A stretch of DNA of 63,219 nt from Paenibacillus alginolyticus DSM 5050 = NBRC 15375 (GCF_000422905.1 NZ_AUGY01000048.1:1-63219), one strand, 5' to 3'. Numbered from the stretch's first letter, positions 52,386 through 62,711 are shown. Notes: generated by a model not told the origin, from the sequence alone. Program-made: numbers and translations.

Positions 52386-53255
52386 ATGATTAATCTGTCA
52401 TTCGGGGAAAAAGTATGGCAAACAGCCGTTTATTTCATTCTTATTGTGCTTTCTGTACTCTGTTTGTTTCCCTTTTTATATGTGGTTGCTGTATCTGTTA
52501 CTCCAGAATCGGAAGTGTTAAGAAGAGGAATTGTTATTATTCCAGAATCCTTTACCTTTATAGCATATAAAGAAGTATTTCTTTCTCATGGTATCGGGCA
52601 GGCGTATAAAATTACTTTGTTTCGAACGATCGTAGGTACTGCGCTTAATGTGTTTTTTACGATAATAGCGGCTTATCCGTTATCCAAAAAATATTTGCCA
52701 GGGCGCAGCGCATTTTTACTATTCATTGTCTTTACCATGATGTTTGGGGGAGGATTAATTCCTACTTATTTATTAATCCGCTCTCTGGGATTGCTAAACA
52801 GTCCTTGGGTAATGATTATTCCACATCTCATTAGTGCATTTAATCTAGTGATCATTAAAGGCTTTTTCGAGCAATTGCCTGCTGAAATCGAGGAATCGGC
52901 AAGGGTAGACGGTGCAAGCGAACTTCAGACGTTATGGAAGATCATTTTACCCCTGTCCTTACCCGTCCTTGCCACGATTTCCTTATTTTACGCAGTCGGG
53001 CACTGGAACAGTTATTTCGATGCTATTGTTTATATTAATGATTCCAACTTAATGCCTCTACAAGTTATCTTGCGAAACATCCTGCTTAACGTCGCAACAC
53101 AAAGTGCTGATTCACTCGCCAATTCCGGAACCGTTAGCACGTTCGCTGTGCAAATGGCTGCTGTAGTCGTGACTACGGTTCCGATTTTGATCGTTTACCC
53201 GTTTATGCAAAAGCATTTTACTAAAGGTGTGCTCATGGGATCGGTTAAAGGTTAA
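52386..53255 (+). CDS. LplC/YtcP-type sugar ABC permease
   Basis: 289 residues, six helices, with ALNVFFTIIAAYPLSKKYLPGR and the EAA loop IEESARVDGASELQTLWKIILPLS near residue 178. It forms the second half of the importer channel. I start it at ATG 52386 behind GAGGTGG; an ATG ten codons earlier overlaps the end of the first permease. The binding-protein gene follows after 66 bases. Confidence 0.92.
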   Translation: MINLSFGEKVWQTAVYFILIVLSVLCLFPFLYVVAVSVTPESEVLRRGIVIIPESFTFIAYKEVFLSHGIGQAYKITLFRTIVGTALNVFFTIIAAYPLSKKYLPGRSAFLLFIVFTMMFGGGLIPTYLLIRSLGLLNSPWVMIIPHLISAFNLVIIKGFFEQLPAEIEESARVDGASELQTLWKIILPLSLPVLATISLFYAVGHWNSYFDAIVYINDSNLMPLQVILRNILLNVATQSADSLANSGTVSTFAVQMAAVVVTTVPILIVYPFMQKHFTKGVLMGSVKG

Positions 53256-53321
53256 AAGGCATTCCAACCTAGGTTGTTGCGGGAAAACCGTGATAATATA
53301 TAAGCAAAAGGAGAGGTCAAT

Positions 53322-54908
53322 ATGCAGCGTAAAAAGATTTCATTTACTATTCTGACAGCAATAGTAGGTTTAGGAGCGGTATTGTCAGGATGTGGGGAAA
53401 AAAATGAAGTTATACCGACAGCTTCGAGCAGTTCTCAAGGCCAGCCCAACAAGTTTGCAACCAAAATGAAAATCTCGATGTTTAACCAAGGCACTTTCAA
53501 CGCTGCTGCTCCGCTTCCTCCCCGTGAAGAAGATATCCAACGCCAAATGTTGGAAAAAGCAGTGAATATCGACTTGGATATGATGATTCCTCAATCAGGG
53601 CAAGCAACAACCAAATTAAATACGCTCATTGCTGGCGGTGATATTCCAGATTTGCTCTTCTTGAAGAGCCGGGCTGATCTCGCACAATATTATGACCAAG
53701 GCGTTCTTGCGGATTTGACACCGTACTTGGATCAATTTCCCGAATTGAAAAAACGTTTTGGTAAAGACTCCTGGGATGCGATGTCATATCTAGGAAAAAC
53801 CATTGCAGTTCCAGGTTATGATAATGTAAACGGTATCAGTCGAAGCTTCTTCATCCGCAACGATTGGCTCAAAAAGCTGAATATGAAAGTGCCGACAACC
53901 CCTGACGAGCTGTTCGAAGTGATGAAGGCCTTTACGGAGAAAGACCCGGACGGAAACGGCAAGAACGATACGTACGGTTTCATAGGCGGTATGAATAAAG
54001 AAGGCAATCTGCAAACCTACGGCTTCGATAGTTTGATGTGGATGTTTGGCGTTAATCCTCCCTCAGCCATTGAAGTGAAAGACAATAAACCAGTGTTCCT
54101 GTTTATCGATCCAAAAATGAAAGAAGCGCTCGCTTACATCAATAAAATGATGGAAGCTAAAGTTGTAGATCCAGACTGGGTGACGATGAATACGCCCGAT
54201 TTGTTGGACCAAAAGTTATTTAAAGGTAAAGTTGGCTTCATGATAAGAGATGCCCGCAGACTGGAACCGGATGCCCAGCAGAAAATGAAAGAAATCGGCG
54301 GAGAGGTGCCGGAATGGATCGTCATTCCTCCAATGAAAGGGCCTTACGGCGATCAAATCGTGGAGAGAAAATCGTTCCAAGGCAATTCATGGGCCATTTC
54401 CAAGAAAGCGGACAAGGACAAAATCATTCGGATCTTGTCTATGTTGGAATATCTCTTTACGGACAAAGAAGCATATCCGAATTTCGCATACGGCATTAAA
54501 GGGATTCATTGGGATGTAGTGGAGGGAAAGGTCAAAAATAAAACCTCCGAATTATCCAAGGAAATGAAAGAAAAGTACCTATGGGTTGATCATTATAGAA
54601 TGCCGCGTCGTGGCGATGATGCCGAGTACTTCAGCTTCCAGAATCCGAAGACGGCAGAAGCTTTTACGAACAATCAGAAATATGTGGCGCCTACTTTGCC
54701 CGGGAATTTATTGACTGCAGACCCGAGCGATACATTGGCAGCTGACCGCCAACGTTTCATTAATGAAAGCTTGGTCAAATTTATGACGGGCAAAGACCCT
54801 CTTTCCAACTGGGATAATTTCCTCAAAACGTTGGATACCAAGTTTGACATGCAGAAATATAAGGACACAGCAACCAAGCAGTTTAAAGAAGCAGGCTTAA
54901 TCAAGTAG
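53322..54908 (+). CDS. LplA-type extracellular sugar-binding lipoprotein
   Basis: 528 residues, lipoprotein signal VGLGAVLSGCGEK. It is a family-1-type solute-binding protein of the long LplA form, with LNTLIAGGDIPDLLFL, ADLTPYLDQFPELKKRF, and a calcium-site-like segment EKDPDGNGKNDTYGF near residue 207. It presents oligosaccharides to the LplB/LplC channel. AAAGGAGAGG precedes ATG. The terminator 8 bases after the stop closes the operon. Confidence 0.93.
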   Translation: MQRKKISFTILTAIVGLGAVLSGCGEKNEVIPTASSSSQGQPNKFATKMKISMFNQGTFNAAAPLPPREEDIQRQMLEKAVNIDLDMMIPQSGQATTKLNTLIAGGDIPDLLFLKSRADLAQYYDQGVLADLTPYLDQFPELKKRFGKDSWDAMSYLGKTIAVPGYDNVNGISRSFFIRNDWLKKLNMKVPTTPDELFEVMKAFTEKDPDGNGKNDTYGFIGGMNKEGNLQTYGFDSLMWMFGVNPPSAIEVKDNKPVFLFIDPKMKEALAYINKMMEAKVVDPDWVTMNTPDLLDQKLFKGKVGFMIRDARRLEPDAQQKMKEIGGEVPEWIVIPPMKGPYGDQIVERKSFQGNSWAISKKADKDKIIRILSMLEYLFTDKEAYPNFAYGIKGIHWDVVEGKVKNKTSELSKEMKEKYLWVDHYRMPRRGDDAEYFSFQNPKTAEAFTNNQKYVAPTLPGNLLTADPSDTLAADRQRFINESLVKFMTGKDPLSNWDNFLKTLDTKFDMQKYKDTATKQFKEAGLIK

Positions 54909-54915
54909 AAAAAGG

Positions 54916-54945
54916 AAGAGAGTGGCAATTAGTTGCCACTCTCTT
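54916..54945 (+). terminator. Terminator of the sugar importer operon
   Basis: Perfect 13-base arms AAGAGAGTGGCAA and complement with a four-base loop, then TTGTTGG. Confidence 0.8.
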
Positions 54946-54979
54946 TGTTGGTCTAGGGGGCAAAAAAATGTATGAATTT

Positions 54980-54997
54980 TTCTCGAAATCATGTAAA
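54980..54997 (+). promoter_or_regulatory. Shared element of the carbohydrate locus, copy 2 (esterase)
   Basis: TTCTCGAAATCATGTAAA shares the core of the copies at 51352 and 56391. TACCAT, a possible -10, begins 21 bases after it, ahead of the esterase gene. Confidence 0.5.
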
Positions 54998-55072
54998 AAA
55001 ACGCAGAGAAAAAGGACTACCATGTTAGTTGTATGCTCCTAAAAAAGATAAGTGAGGTTAGGTGAAGTGACG

Positions 55073-56281
55073 ATGAAGGAATTATTTCCTAGGGAAGGCC
55101 TTCCAAATGTAATTCAAAAGTTGGAAAATGAGGACACGGTGACAATAGTCTATTTCGGCGGTAGTAATACCCGTTCTGAAGGATACCGTGTAATGACAGC
55201 GGAATGGCTTCGTGAGCAATATCCCAAGGCGGATATCCGCTCTGTGAATGCTGGCATTGACGGGACTGGATCGGATTTGGGCTGTGCTCGTTTGGAGACG
55301 GACGTGCTGCGGCATCAGCCGGACCTGGTGTTTGTCGAATTTGTCGGTAACGACGGCGGAGTTCCTGAGTCCAAAGCGCGGATCGAAGGAATCGTCCGTC
55401 AAATCCGCAAACGGAGTCGTTATACTGATATCCTGTTTGTTTATACGTTGAAGGAGCGGGATGTGGTCGGATTTCAGTCTGGGGAATATCAGAAGGGAGC
55501 TCTTATGCAGGAGGATGTGGCCGATTATTACGGTATTCCTTCGATTCATCTGGGCGTAGCGGTCAGTCATTTGGTGTCGGAGGGAAAGCTCATTTTTACC
55601 TCAGGGGCAGACAAGTCCATTCCCGGAGCCATTGTTTTTACGCATGATTCGATCCATCCGACAATTCCCGAAGGACACCAGATTTACACAGATACGATCA
55701 CCCGGTCGTTTGAGAAGATTCGTGAACTTCGAGGACACTTGGGGAGGGTTGAACATAACTTACCTCAGGAGCCGTTGGTCCCGGCCAATCCTTGGGAATA
55801 CGCCGCCATGCTGCCGTTGGATGGCCTTGCCAATTTTTCGGCAGGGTGGACCTATATGACTTCCGATGATTCAGATTTGGTCCGCGAGTACAATTGGTTG
55901 TTTCCCGGCCTATGGCGAGCGGTCGATCCGGGGGAGTCTATCAAGGTGGAGTTCATAGGCACTCACATCGGGCTGTTCGATATCGGGGGACCCGATTCCG
56001 GCAGATTGAAAGTAACGGTGGATGGCGGGGAACCTTTCCTCATCGATCGATTCACGCCATTTAACGATCATAATCGGAATCAGTATGTTTTCTTGCCGGA
56101 ACTTCCGAATGGGAAACATACAATTCACTTCGAAATCGATGCCGAGATGACAAATAAAGTGGCAGTGTTTGAGGCAAGTGGCAATGAACGAAGTTTGGAG
56201 CATGTACGGCAGCATCCGGATTGGTACAAGCAAACGGTGATTCAGCTTGGGAGGTTGTTGCTGGTACAGCCGCCATTATAA
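55073..56281 (+). CDS. SGNH-family hydrolase/esterase
   Basis: 402 residues. Block I with the nucleophile serine in IVYFGGSNTRSEGYR, the glycine block (GIDGTGSDLG), the N block FVEFVGNDGG, and the catalytic pair D-x-x-H in FTHDSIHPTIPEGH near residue 200. An extra C-terminal beta-rich part of about 150 residues (VKVTVDGGEPFLIDRFTPF) may bind carbohydrate. No signal peptide, so it probably removes acetyl or other acyl groups from imported oligosaccharides inside the cell. ATG 55073 follows AGGTGAAG; GTG 55052 is a weaker choice. Confidence 0.88.
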   Translation: MKELFPREGLPNVIQKLENEDTVTIVYFGGSNTRSEGYRVMTAEWLREQYPKADIRSVNAGIDGTGSDLGCARLETDVLRHQPDLVFVEFVGNDGGVPESKARIEGIVRQIRKRSRYTDILFVYTLKERDVVGFQSGEYQKGALMQEDVADYYGIPSIHLGVAVSHLVSEGKLIFTSGADKSIPGAIVFTHDSIHPTIPEGHQIYTDTITRSFEKIRELRGHLGRVEHNLPQEPLVPANPWEYAAMLPLDGLANFSAGWTYMTSDDSDLVREYNWLFPGLWRAVDPGESIKVEFIGTHIGLFDIGGPDSGRLKVTVDGGEPFLIDRFTPFNDHNRNQYVFLPELPNGKHTIHFEIDAEMTNKVAVFEASGNERSLEHVRQHPDWYKQTVIQLGRLLLVQPPL

Positions 56282-56377
56282 TTGATCAAATCGGCATTGT
56301 TCCCATCGCAAGACCTACATCGTATCTGACTGCAGTTGAGCGGTCCAATACGACGTAGGTTTCTTTTTTGACATAAA

Positions 56378-56411
56378 ATCTTATAAGAAATTCTTGAAAT
56401 TAAAGAAATTT
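56378..56411 (+). promoter_or_regulatory. Shared element of the carbohydrate locus, copy 3 (giant secreted protein)
   Basis: 34 bases nearly identical to 51339-51372, core TTCTTGAAATTA. TAAGAT begins 22 bases after the core at 56430. The rest of the leader up to 56605 holds a strong AAAGGAGG at about 56500 without a clear reading frame behind it. Confidence 0.62.
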
Positions 56412-56605
56412 TACAGTTATATGACATGCTAAGATAAAAAAAGACGTAGGGACTAGTCGGACCGATACGGATAATAGCTGCGTCACAACAATTCGAAAAA
56501 AGGAGGTTGGTTTTTATTTTGAAAGCGTTATCAGAATGATTCGAACATTCCATACGTTGAAATCCGTATTGTTTGAAAGCAAATCATGGAAAGGATGTGA
56601 GTTTT

Positions 56606-59600
56606 ATGATAAAAAGTAAGCTGTTCTTCTTAATCGTTCTCATCATGACGATGATAGTTCCTTTAAGCCTATTCGGGATAAGGACCGCTAATGCGGAGAC
56701 CTTCCCTTTTAAGACAATCATCATCGATGACGGGAGCATCACGATCGATGGTGTCGTCACCCCTGATGCGGATAACGCGAATAACGGATACTCGGCTCCC
56801 AATTGGACCACAAGTACCGGGGTGAAGGGGTATAATAATTCCAGTTCCCAATATACGAGTACAGTAGGCAGAACTATATCGTGGAATCCACGTTTGGCAG
56901 CAGGAACGGCGAGAATATCGTTCTACAAGCTTAACTGGGAGGACAAAGCGGATAGTAATGTAAAAATAGAAATCGTTCATAACGGAATGACGGATGTACG
57001 ATTTATGGATCTGCGGCCTTCATTCGGGGCGCCTGCGGGATGGGTAGATTTGGGAGAGTACTATTTCTCCGGGGTTGGTGAAGAATTCGTTAAATTGACT
57101 CGGTCTACCAGCACCACTAGCACGATACTTACGCGTGCTGACGCGGTCAAGTTCGAAGGGAATATTCGGCAGAAAGAGCCTCATAAGACGATCATCATTG
57201 ATGATGGAAGCATCACGATTGATGATGTCGTTACAAGCGATGTGGATAACGCGAATAACGGGTACTCCGCTCCTTATTGGACCACAAGTGCGGGAGTGAA
57301 GGGATACAATAATTCCAGTTCCAAATATACGGATGCTGTCGGAAGAAGCATCACATGGAATCCGCGGTTGGAAGCAGGAACGGCGAGAATATCGTTCTAC
57401 AAGCTTAATTGGGCGGATAAAGCAGATAGTAATGTAAAAATCGAAATTGTGCACAATGGGATTACGGATGTCATGTTTATGGATCTCAGGCCCTCGTCGG
57501 GCCCATCTGCCGGATGGGTTGATTTGGGGGAGTATTATTTCAGTGGTAATGATACTGAATTTGTCAGGCTGACTCGAACGCAACCTACGACAGGCACCAT
57601 CATTACGCGGGCAGATAGCGTCAAGTTCGAAGGAAATATCCGGCAGCAAGCTCCGCCGTTGCCTCCGCTGCGCAGCCGCACATTGGCGAATCTCAGTTAT
57701 ACGGAAAAAGGCAGCATCGAAAACGCAAACTATAAGGCGACTTTCTATGAAGCTACTTGGGATGGAGGCAAATCCATCGTTCGTGATCTGTTCTACAAGG
57801 ACTCGGATACGGGGAACTGGGTGCCAATCAATAATGTGACGGAAAGACTTGAAGAACAATGGGTTTTATTGGATGGGAATGCGGGAAGTCGAACCAATTA
57901 CTACGATACGATGAACAAACGCTGGATTACATTCGACGGGATCCATTTCCCTGATAGCCATACTGCCGTATTAACCGATTCATTGCATGGAAGCGATTAC
58001 GATTTACAAGTGAACTGGTCCATGTCAGGGGACAAACCTGATGTTTCCTTTGCTTTTACACCTCGTCGGAACGGCAATTATGTGATCGGCTATCAGTCTT
58101 TCACAACAGAGCAAATCTCTGGCATCAATGAAGTGTTAAATGGTTTCAGATCGCATGCCAAAATGGTAGGTTCAGTGGAATCAACAAGCTTAAGAGAGCT
58201 GAGCGCTCCGATGAGTCTGGTTGAAAAGAATGACGGCGCGGGGAACGCTTTGACGTATGGCGTATTTGTACCATCGGAAGAGCTTCCGGTCGAATTTGAA
58301 CCGACGGGAGGCGTTACGAAACAACGGCTGGGGATGAGTCTTGTCAACAACGAAGGCAGCGTGCAGCCGATCCTGTATGCTCCTCAACTAGGAACTTATT
58401 CGCAAATGACCGCGGAAAGCACGTATCAGTTTCATATGGGGCTAATCGCTCAAAGCAGCAGTCTGTATGAGGCCTACGGGGATATTCTTCGCAGTGAATA
58501 CGGTTATTCGGCATACCGGGAAAATGTCGCCGATCAGTCGCTTACAGATGCGATGTTCAATATGATCGATCTGCTCAAAATTGAGCCTCAGAGTGACGAC
58601 ACTGTTAATTATGTTCCGTCGCCCAGCGGGTGGTGGAACCGAGCCAAGGGCTTCATTGACATCGAGAACGAGGATAGCGTTCGAACAACATCGAATGCGG
58701 TTCTTCTGGGGGCTTACTACTTGACCGGAGACGACCAGCTTTATGATACGAGAGCGCTGCCGTCCATCCAGTACGGTGTATCGCGAAATGGTATCGGTTG
58801 GTCGCCGACGCAGAAGCCCGTATACGGCGTGCCGTCATTATGGAAAATGGCAACCTTGCCGTTCGATGTTTCAAGCGTAGCTGCTGTCAATCAAATGATG
58901 CGCACTTCGGCGGGAATTCAAGCGCTAGGGCAGCAAGAGTACCTTGTGCGCAATCCTGATCAGAAAGATCGGGGTCCTGTCATCCAGCCTCTGATGATGT
59001 ATCGTATGACGGGGGATGTGCAATATTTACAAGCTGCCAAGGATGCAGCCGACAGCTATATCGCTCAGAATATCGATACCCCGGAATCCGTGAATGTGAG
59101 TAAAAATGAGTTTATTTATTATTATAGCAAGCTATGGATGGAGATCTTGGAGCTTTACGAAGAAACGAAAGATCCCAAATACTTGAATGCCGCGTACAAG
59201 GAAGCCAAACAGTACGCCACCATGTTAGTTGCTCGTCCGGTTCCTGGAGGCACCGTTACGATTCCGCAGCCGGAAACGTATAATTACGCGGAGTTATTCC
59301 ATTGGCCGGCAAGCGGTAAATACAATTATCCTAGGAGCAAGCTCCCAGAAGATGTAGCCGGGGGCGTACAAGCAGACAGTTGGCTTGTTTCACCCAACGG
59401 GTTGACGTTTGAAGCGGGAAGTACAACCGGCTATTATCGGATGAATGCGCAGGAGGCTCCATTCATGCTGAGATTGTCACTCTACACAGGCGACAACCTG
59501 CTGCAGGATATCGCTCATAATGCGGTCATCGGACGATATTCCAGCTATCCAGGTTATTACTATAAAGGCTTCGCCATTAGTCAACTTGAACCGGATTTTC

Positions 59601-62212
59601 CTCTGGAAGGTCCGAGCGGGGCTACATCCATCTATTATCACCATATGCCGGCGCAGCTCGGGCAAACGATGGATTATCTGATCAGCGAACAATCGCTGAA
59701 ATCTAATGGGAGTATTACATTCCCTTCTGTATTCGAAACTAATTTTTTATGGTTCAAATATCACCTCTATGGGAATAAACCAGGTCAATTCTACGGCAAT
59801 TCGAACGTTTGGCTCTGGATGCCCAAAGGGATTATCCAGACCAACCATCCGCAATTGAACTGGATAACAGGGGAGAGCGGAAATAAGTTCTACATCGGAT
59901 TAAGCAACGAATCGACTGCTGAAGTACAGACTCCAATCGAATTGAATGCGCAAATGATCGGGTTTAATCCGGCGCAAGATTATACCGTAACCATCATCCG
60001 CGATAATGGCACACCAGAGCAAGCGGTTATGAGAGGCGGAATCATTCAGGCCACGGTTTCAAGCAAGGGAATAACAGCAATCATTGTGGAGGGACTGGGC
60101 ATTGATGTGCCGCTGCACCAGATTAGAACTGCCGATACATCGGATGCAAGCTATTTCTTCGATGTCCACAGTCCAATAGATGCTGTTAAAGGCATGCTAA
60201 TCGTCAAGCCCGACGAAACGTCTTACGATGCTTATGTGGAGGCAAAAACGACGAAACCAGCGACGATCCATTACTCCTTGGATGGCGGGGCCACGTACAC
60301 AACAGTTCCAGATACGATCTATCCGATGGAATGGTCGATACGGGTCAACGATTTATCCCAAACCTTCACTTATTATGTGGAATCGGACGGAAAACAGACC
60401 CGCAAGCGAACGCTATATCTGCCTGATCAGGTAACGGTAACGCCGATCCAACCGGAGTGGCAGCAGGGGTCATCCATCATTGTCGATAATACGGAGGCGG
60501 AAACGGAAGGCGTCTGGATACGAGATACAACGGCTAATGACTATTACTATGATAACTATGTTTATGCAAAATCGACTGCTGGCACAGCGACAAGCAAGAT
60601 TCTCTGGCGGCCGGAGCTGCCGGAAAGTGTTACTTATAGCGTGTATTACAAGCTTCCGCAAATCACCGCCACGAGTGAAAATTGGGCAACCAATGCCTCT
60701 TTTACCGTCTATTATAGCGGGGGTTCCGAGACGGTTACCGTTGATGAGACAACGGCCAATGGAACGTGGGTGTTCTTGGGAGCTTACCCTTTTGCAGCAG
60801 GCGATAGCGGGTATGTCGAATTAACCAACAAGGCCAACAAGTCACGGGTAGTTGCCGATGCGATGATGTGGGTGGACCCGAATAGGATTCCGCCGTTGGC
60901 GTCGGTGACCATCCTGTCGGATCGGGACGAACTGCAGATGACTCAAGGTGCTCAGCTGAGCGTAACTGGCTATTTGGACAACGGTCTGATCGGTGATCTG
61001 ACACATGCAAATGTGCAGTATTTCGTTGACAGAACCGATCTGGCTGCAGTGGACAGCAGCGGTTTGTTGACCCTTCAAGGCCTCGATGGGGCCACGGATC
61101 ATATCGCGGTGTGGGCCACTGTAACGATTGACGGAGTGACTTTAACAACACCGTCTTTGACCATAACGATCAGAGACCTGACGGTTATTGTCGACAGCAC
61201 GAATACGACCGGGTTATACGCAACGGAAGGGTCTTGGAGCCAAAGCAATTTAGCCGGATACAAAATTGGTGTTAAGTCCCGTTACTCTACGGTTCAAGGA
61301 TCATCGGCGACTTGGAAGGCCCAGTTTCCAGAGGGGAGATATACGGTCTCCATTTACAAGCTCGTCCATACGACGGCAAACGATAATCATGTCAAAGTGG
61401 AAGTGAAGCATCAGTCGGTTACCGAGATCACATATATCGATGCGACAGTCGGCTCGTCGGGTTGGGTTAATCTTGGAACGTTCGACTTTACAGGAGACGG
61501 CAGCGAGTATGTTCGTTTAACCAGGGAGACTCCGACAACGGTAGATCCGCCAACGCTTCCTGCCGATATGATCTATACGAGGGCTGATGCAGTCAAGTTC
61601 GAACGGCATTCCGTCAGTCCGGCACTGCTTGCAAATGGGGTGCCGGGTAAACCGACACTTTCGAATAATAGTGGTGTTGCGACAGGCTTACATGATGGCA
61701 ATTATGAGGTTACGATGAATATGTGGTGGGGAAACAATGGCTCACTATATAAGTTGTACGAGAATGGCCAATTGATCCAAACGAAGTCACTGGCCGATGC
61801 ATCACCAGCAGCCCAGACTTCCATTATTCCTATTCAAGGTAAGCCAAACGGAACCTATGTGTATACATGTGTGTTATCGAATTTGTATGGAACGACTTCA
61901 TGTGATCCACACACCGTCACCGTGGTTGATGCGAATCCTGGCAAACCTGTGTTGTCCAGCGACAACTGGGATCAAGATGGGACCTATACCATTACTGCTA
62001 ATATGTGGTGGGGCACGAACGCAGCACAATATCGATTATATGAAAATGGCGAACTTATTGAAACGCAATCTTTATCTTCACAAACACCAAATGCCCAATC
62101 GGCAATTACACGAATTTCGGGAAAGGCTCCTGGCATTTATCAATATCGTTGTGAGTTTATAAATGGAAATGGAACGACGGTAAGTGACGTTATACAAATT
62201 ATTGTAAAATAA
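56606..62212 (+). CDS. Giant secreted multidomain carbohydrate-active protein
   Basis: 1868 residues with a signal peptide ending TANAE. Two tandem domains at about 36-190 and 193-345 share most positions (KTIIIDDGSITID opens both) and look like golvesin/xanthan-lyase C-terminal modules; more distant copies lie at about 1290-1423 and 1525-1667. Residues 355-650 are beta-rich. A helical segment of about 655-1150 has the repeat pattern of an alpha/alpha-toroid lyase or glycosidase (TSNAVLLGAYYLTGDDQLYD, LQAAKDAADSYIAQN). A Big-like domain covers 1430-1522. The end has two 90-residue modules with N-M-W-W-G and LYENG, as in chitinase accessory domains. A polysaccharide lyase feeding the adjacent importer is likely; substrate unknown. 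ATG 56606 follows AAGGATGTGAG. Confidence 0.85.
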   Translation: MIKSKLFFLIVLIMTMIVPLSLFGIRTANAETFPFKTIIIDDGSITIDGVVTPDADNANNGYSAPNWTTSTGVKGYNNSSSQYTSTVGRTISWNPRLAAGTARISFYKLNWEDKADSNVKIEIVHNGMTDVRFMDLRPSFGAPAGWVDLGEYYFSGVGEEFVKLTRSTSTTSTILTRADAVKFEGNIRQKEPHKTIIIDDGSITIDDVVTSDVDNANNGYSAPYWTTSAGVKGYNNSSSKYTDAVGRSITWNPRLEAGTARISFYKLNWADKADSNVKIEIVHNGITDVMFMDLRPSSGPSAGWVDLGEYYFSGNDTEFVRLTRTQPTTGTIITRADSVKFEGNIRQQAPPLPPLRSRTLANLSYTEKGSIENANYKATFYEATWDGGKSIVRDLFYKDSDTGNWVPINNVTERLEEQWVLLDGNAGSRTNYYDTMNKRWITFDGIHFPDSHTAVLTDSLHGSDYDLQVNWSMSGDKPDVSFAFTPRRNGNYVIGYQSFTTEQISGINEVLNGFRSHAKMVGSVESTSLRELSAPMSLVEKNDGAGNALTYGVFVPSEELPVEFEPTGGVTKQRLGMSLVNNEGSVQPILYAPQLGTYSQMTAESTYQFHMGLIAQSSSLYEAYGDILRSEYGYSAYRENVADQSLTDAMFNMIDLLKIEPQSDDTVNYVPSPSGWWNRAKGFIDIENEDSVRTTSNAVLLGAYYLTGDDQLYDTRALPSIQYGVSRNGIGWSPTQKPVYGVPSLWKMATLPFDVSSVAAVNQMMRTSAGIQALGQQEYLVRNPDQKDRGPVIQPLMMYRMTGDVQYLQAAKDAADSYIAQNIDTPESVNVSKNEFIYYYSKLWMEILELYEETKDPKYLNAAYKEAKQYATMLVARPVPGGTVTIPQPETYNYAELFHWPASGKYNYPRSKLPEDVAGGVQADSWLVSPNGLTFEAGSTTGYYRMNAQEAPFMLRLSLYTGDNLLQDIAHNAVIGRYSSYPGYYYKGFAISQLEPDFPLEGPSGATSIYYHHMPAQLGQTMDYLISEQSLKSNGSITFPSVFETNFLWFKYHLYGNKPGQFYGNSNVWLWMPKGIIQTNHPQLNWITGESGNKFYIGLSNESTAEVQTPIELNAQMIGFNPAQDYTVTIIRDNGTPEQAVMRGGIIQATVSSKGITAIIVEGLGIDVPLHQIRTADTSDASYFFDVHSPIDAVKGMLIVKPDETSYDAYVEAKTTKPATIHYSLDGGATYTTVPDTIYPMEWSIRVNDLSQTFTYYVESDGKQTRKRTLYLPDQVTVTPIQPEWQQGSSIIVDNTEAETEGVWIRDTTANDYYYDNYVYAKSTAGTATSKILWRPELPESVTYSVYYKLPQITATSENWATNASFTVYYSGGSETVTVDETTANGTWVFLGAYPFAAGDSGYVELTNKANKSRVVADAMMWVDPNRIPPLASVTILSDRDELQMTQGAQLSVTGYLDNGLIGDLTHANVQYFVDRTDLAAVDSSGLLTLQGLDGATDHIAVWATVTIDGVTLTTPSLTITIRDLTVIVDSTNTTGLYATEGSWSQSNLAGYKIGVKSRYSTVQGSSATWKAQFPEGRYTVSIYKLVHTTANDNHVKVEVKHQSVTEITYIDATVGSSGWVNLGTFDFTGDGSEYVRLTRETPTTVDPPTLPADMIYTRADAVKFERHSVSPALLANGVPGKPTLSNNSGVATGLHDGNYEVTMNMWWGNNGSLYKLYENGQLIQTKSLADASPAAQTSIIPIQGKPNGTYVYTCVLSNLYGTTSCDPHTVTVVDANPGKPVLSSDNWDQDGTYTITANMWWGTNAAQYRLYENGELIETQSLSSQTPNAQSAITRISGKAPGIYQYRCEFINGNGTTVSDVIQIIVK

Positions 62213-62217
62213 ACCCT

Positions 62218-62263
62218 AAGAGCTGAGTGGATGAGAACGATCCATTCGGCTCTTTTATTTTTT
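62218..62263 (+). terminator. Terminator behind the giant gene
   Basis: AAGAGC...TGGAT pairs with ATCCA...GCTCTT with small mismatches, followed by a long T run. Confidence 0.75.
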
Positions 62264-62540
62264 TGAACAATCATAAAATATTGGAATTTTTCATGCAAGC
62301 AGTCATTTCTTTTACACACATTTGAAAATGTACGATTATACATGCACAAAGTCGCGATAAAATGGGCTACAACAACGTTTGATGCAGGCGATGTTCTCAT
62401 CTTCGGCATGTATTTGCTTCATAGTTCGCTTGAAAATACGACGAACCAATATCGGATCAGCTTGGGAAGGTAAATAGGTGGCTTTTTGATGTATATGTGT
62501 ATAATAGAGGTATGTTATTTTCAAAGGTGGTCTACATACG
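62264..62540. other. Spacer with a promoter for the zinc-ribbon gene
   Basis: A TATAAT near 62501-62506 (within GTGTATAATAG) is the likely -10 of the next gene. A minus-strand open stretch (QADPILVRRIFKRTMKQIHAED) looks partly protein-like but has no clear start; I do not call it. Confidence 0.4.
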
Positions 62541-62711
62541 ATGATTAAATGCACCAATTGTTCGAAAGTCACAGAACTTCAAATGCAGCGCTGCATCCAT
62601 TGTGGGAAGATCCTGACGTACACCGTTGCAGAGAAATTCGATATCTTAGCAGAATCTGTTGAACATGCGTTGAAGAAGGAGCTAGAAGCAAGAAGAAAGA
62701 TGAGGCATTAG
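62541..62711 (+). CDS. 56-residue zinc-ribbon protein
   Basis: Small protein with the metal knuckle M-I-K-C-T-N-C and R-C-I-H-C-G-K about twelve residues later, which gives a C-x2-C/C-x2-C zinc ribbon, followed by a charged helix rich in E, K and R (AEKFDILAESVEHALKKELE) ending at TAG 62709. AAAGGTGG precedes the ATG and a TATAAT lies about 35 bases upstream. Function is unknown; such ribbons bind nucleic acid or other proteins. Confidence 0.7.
   Translation: MIKCTNCSKVTELQMQRCIHCGKILTYTVAEKFDILAESVEHALKKELEARRKMRH

Noticed and set aside
57020..57859. 279-codon open frame on the minus strand inside the giant secreted gene
   Set aside because: It mirrors the tandem repeat domains, has no ribosome site and no family resemblance; the plus-strand frame has clear domains.
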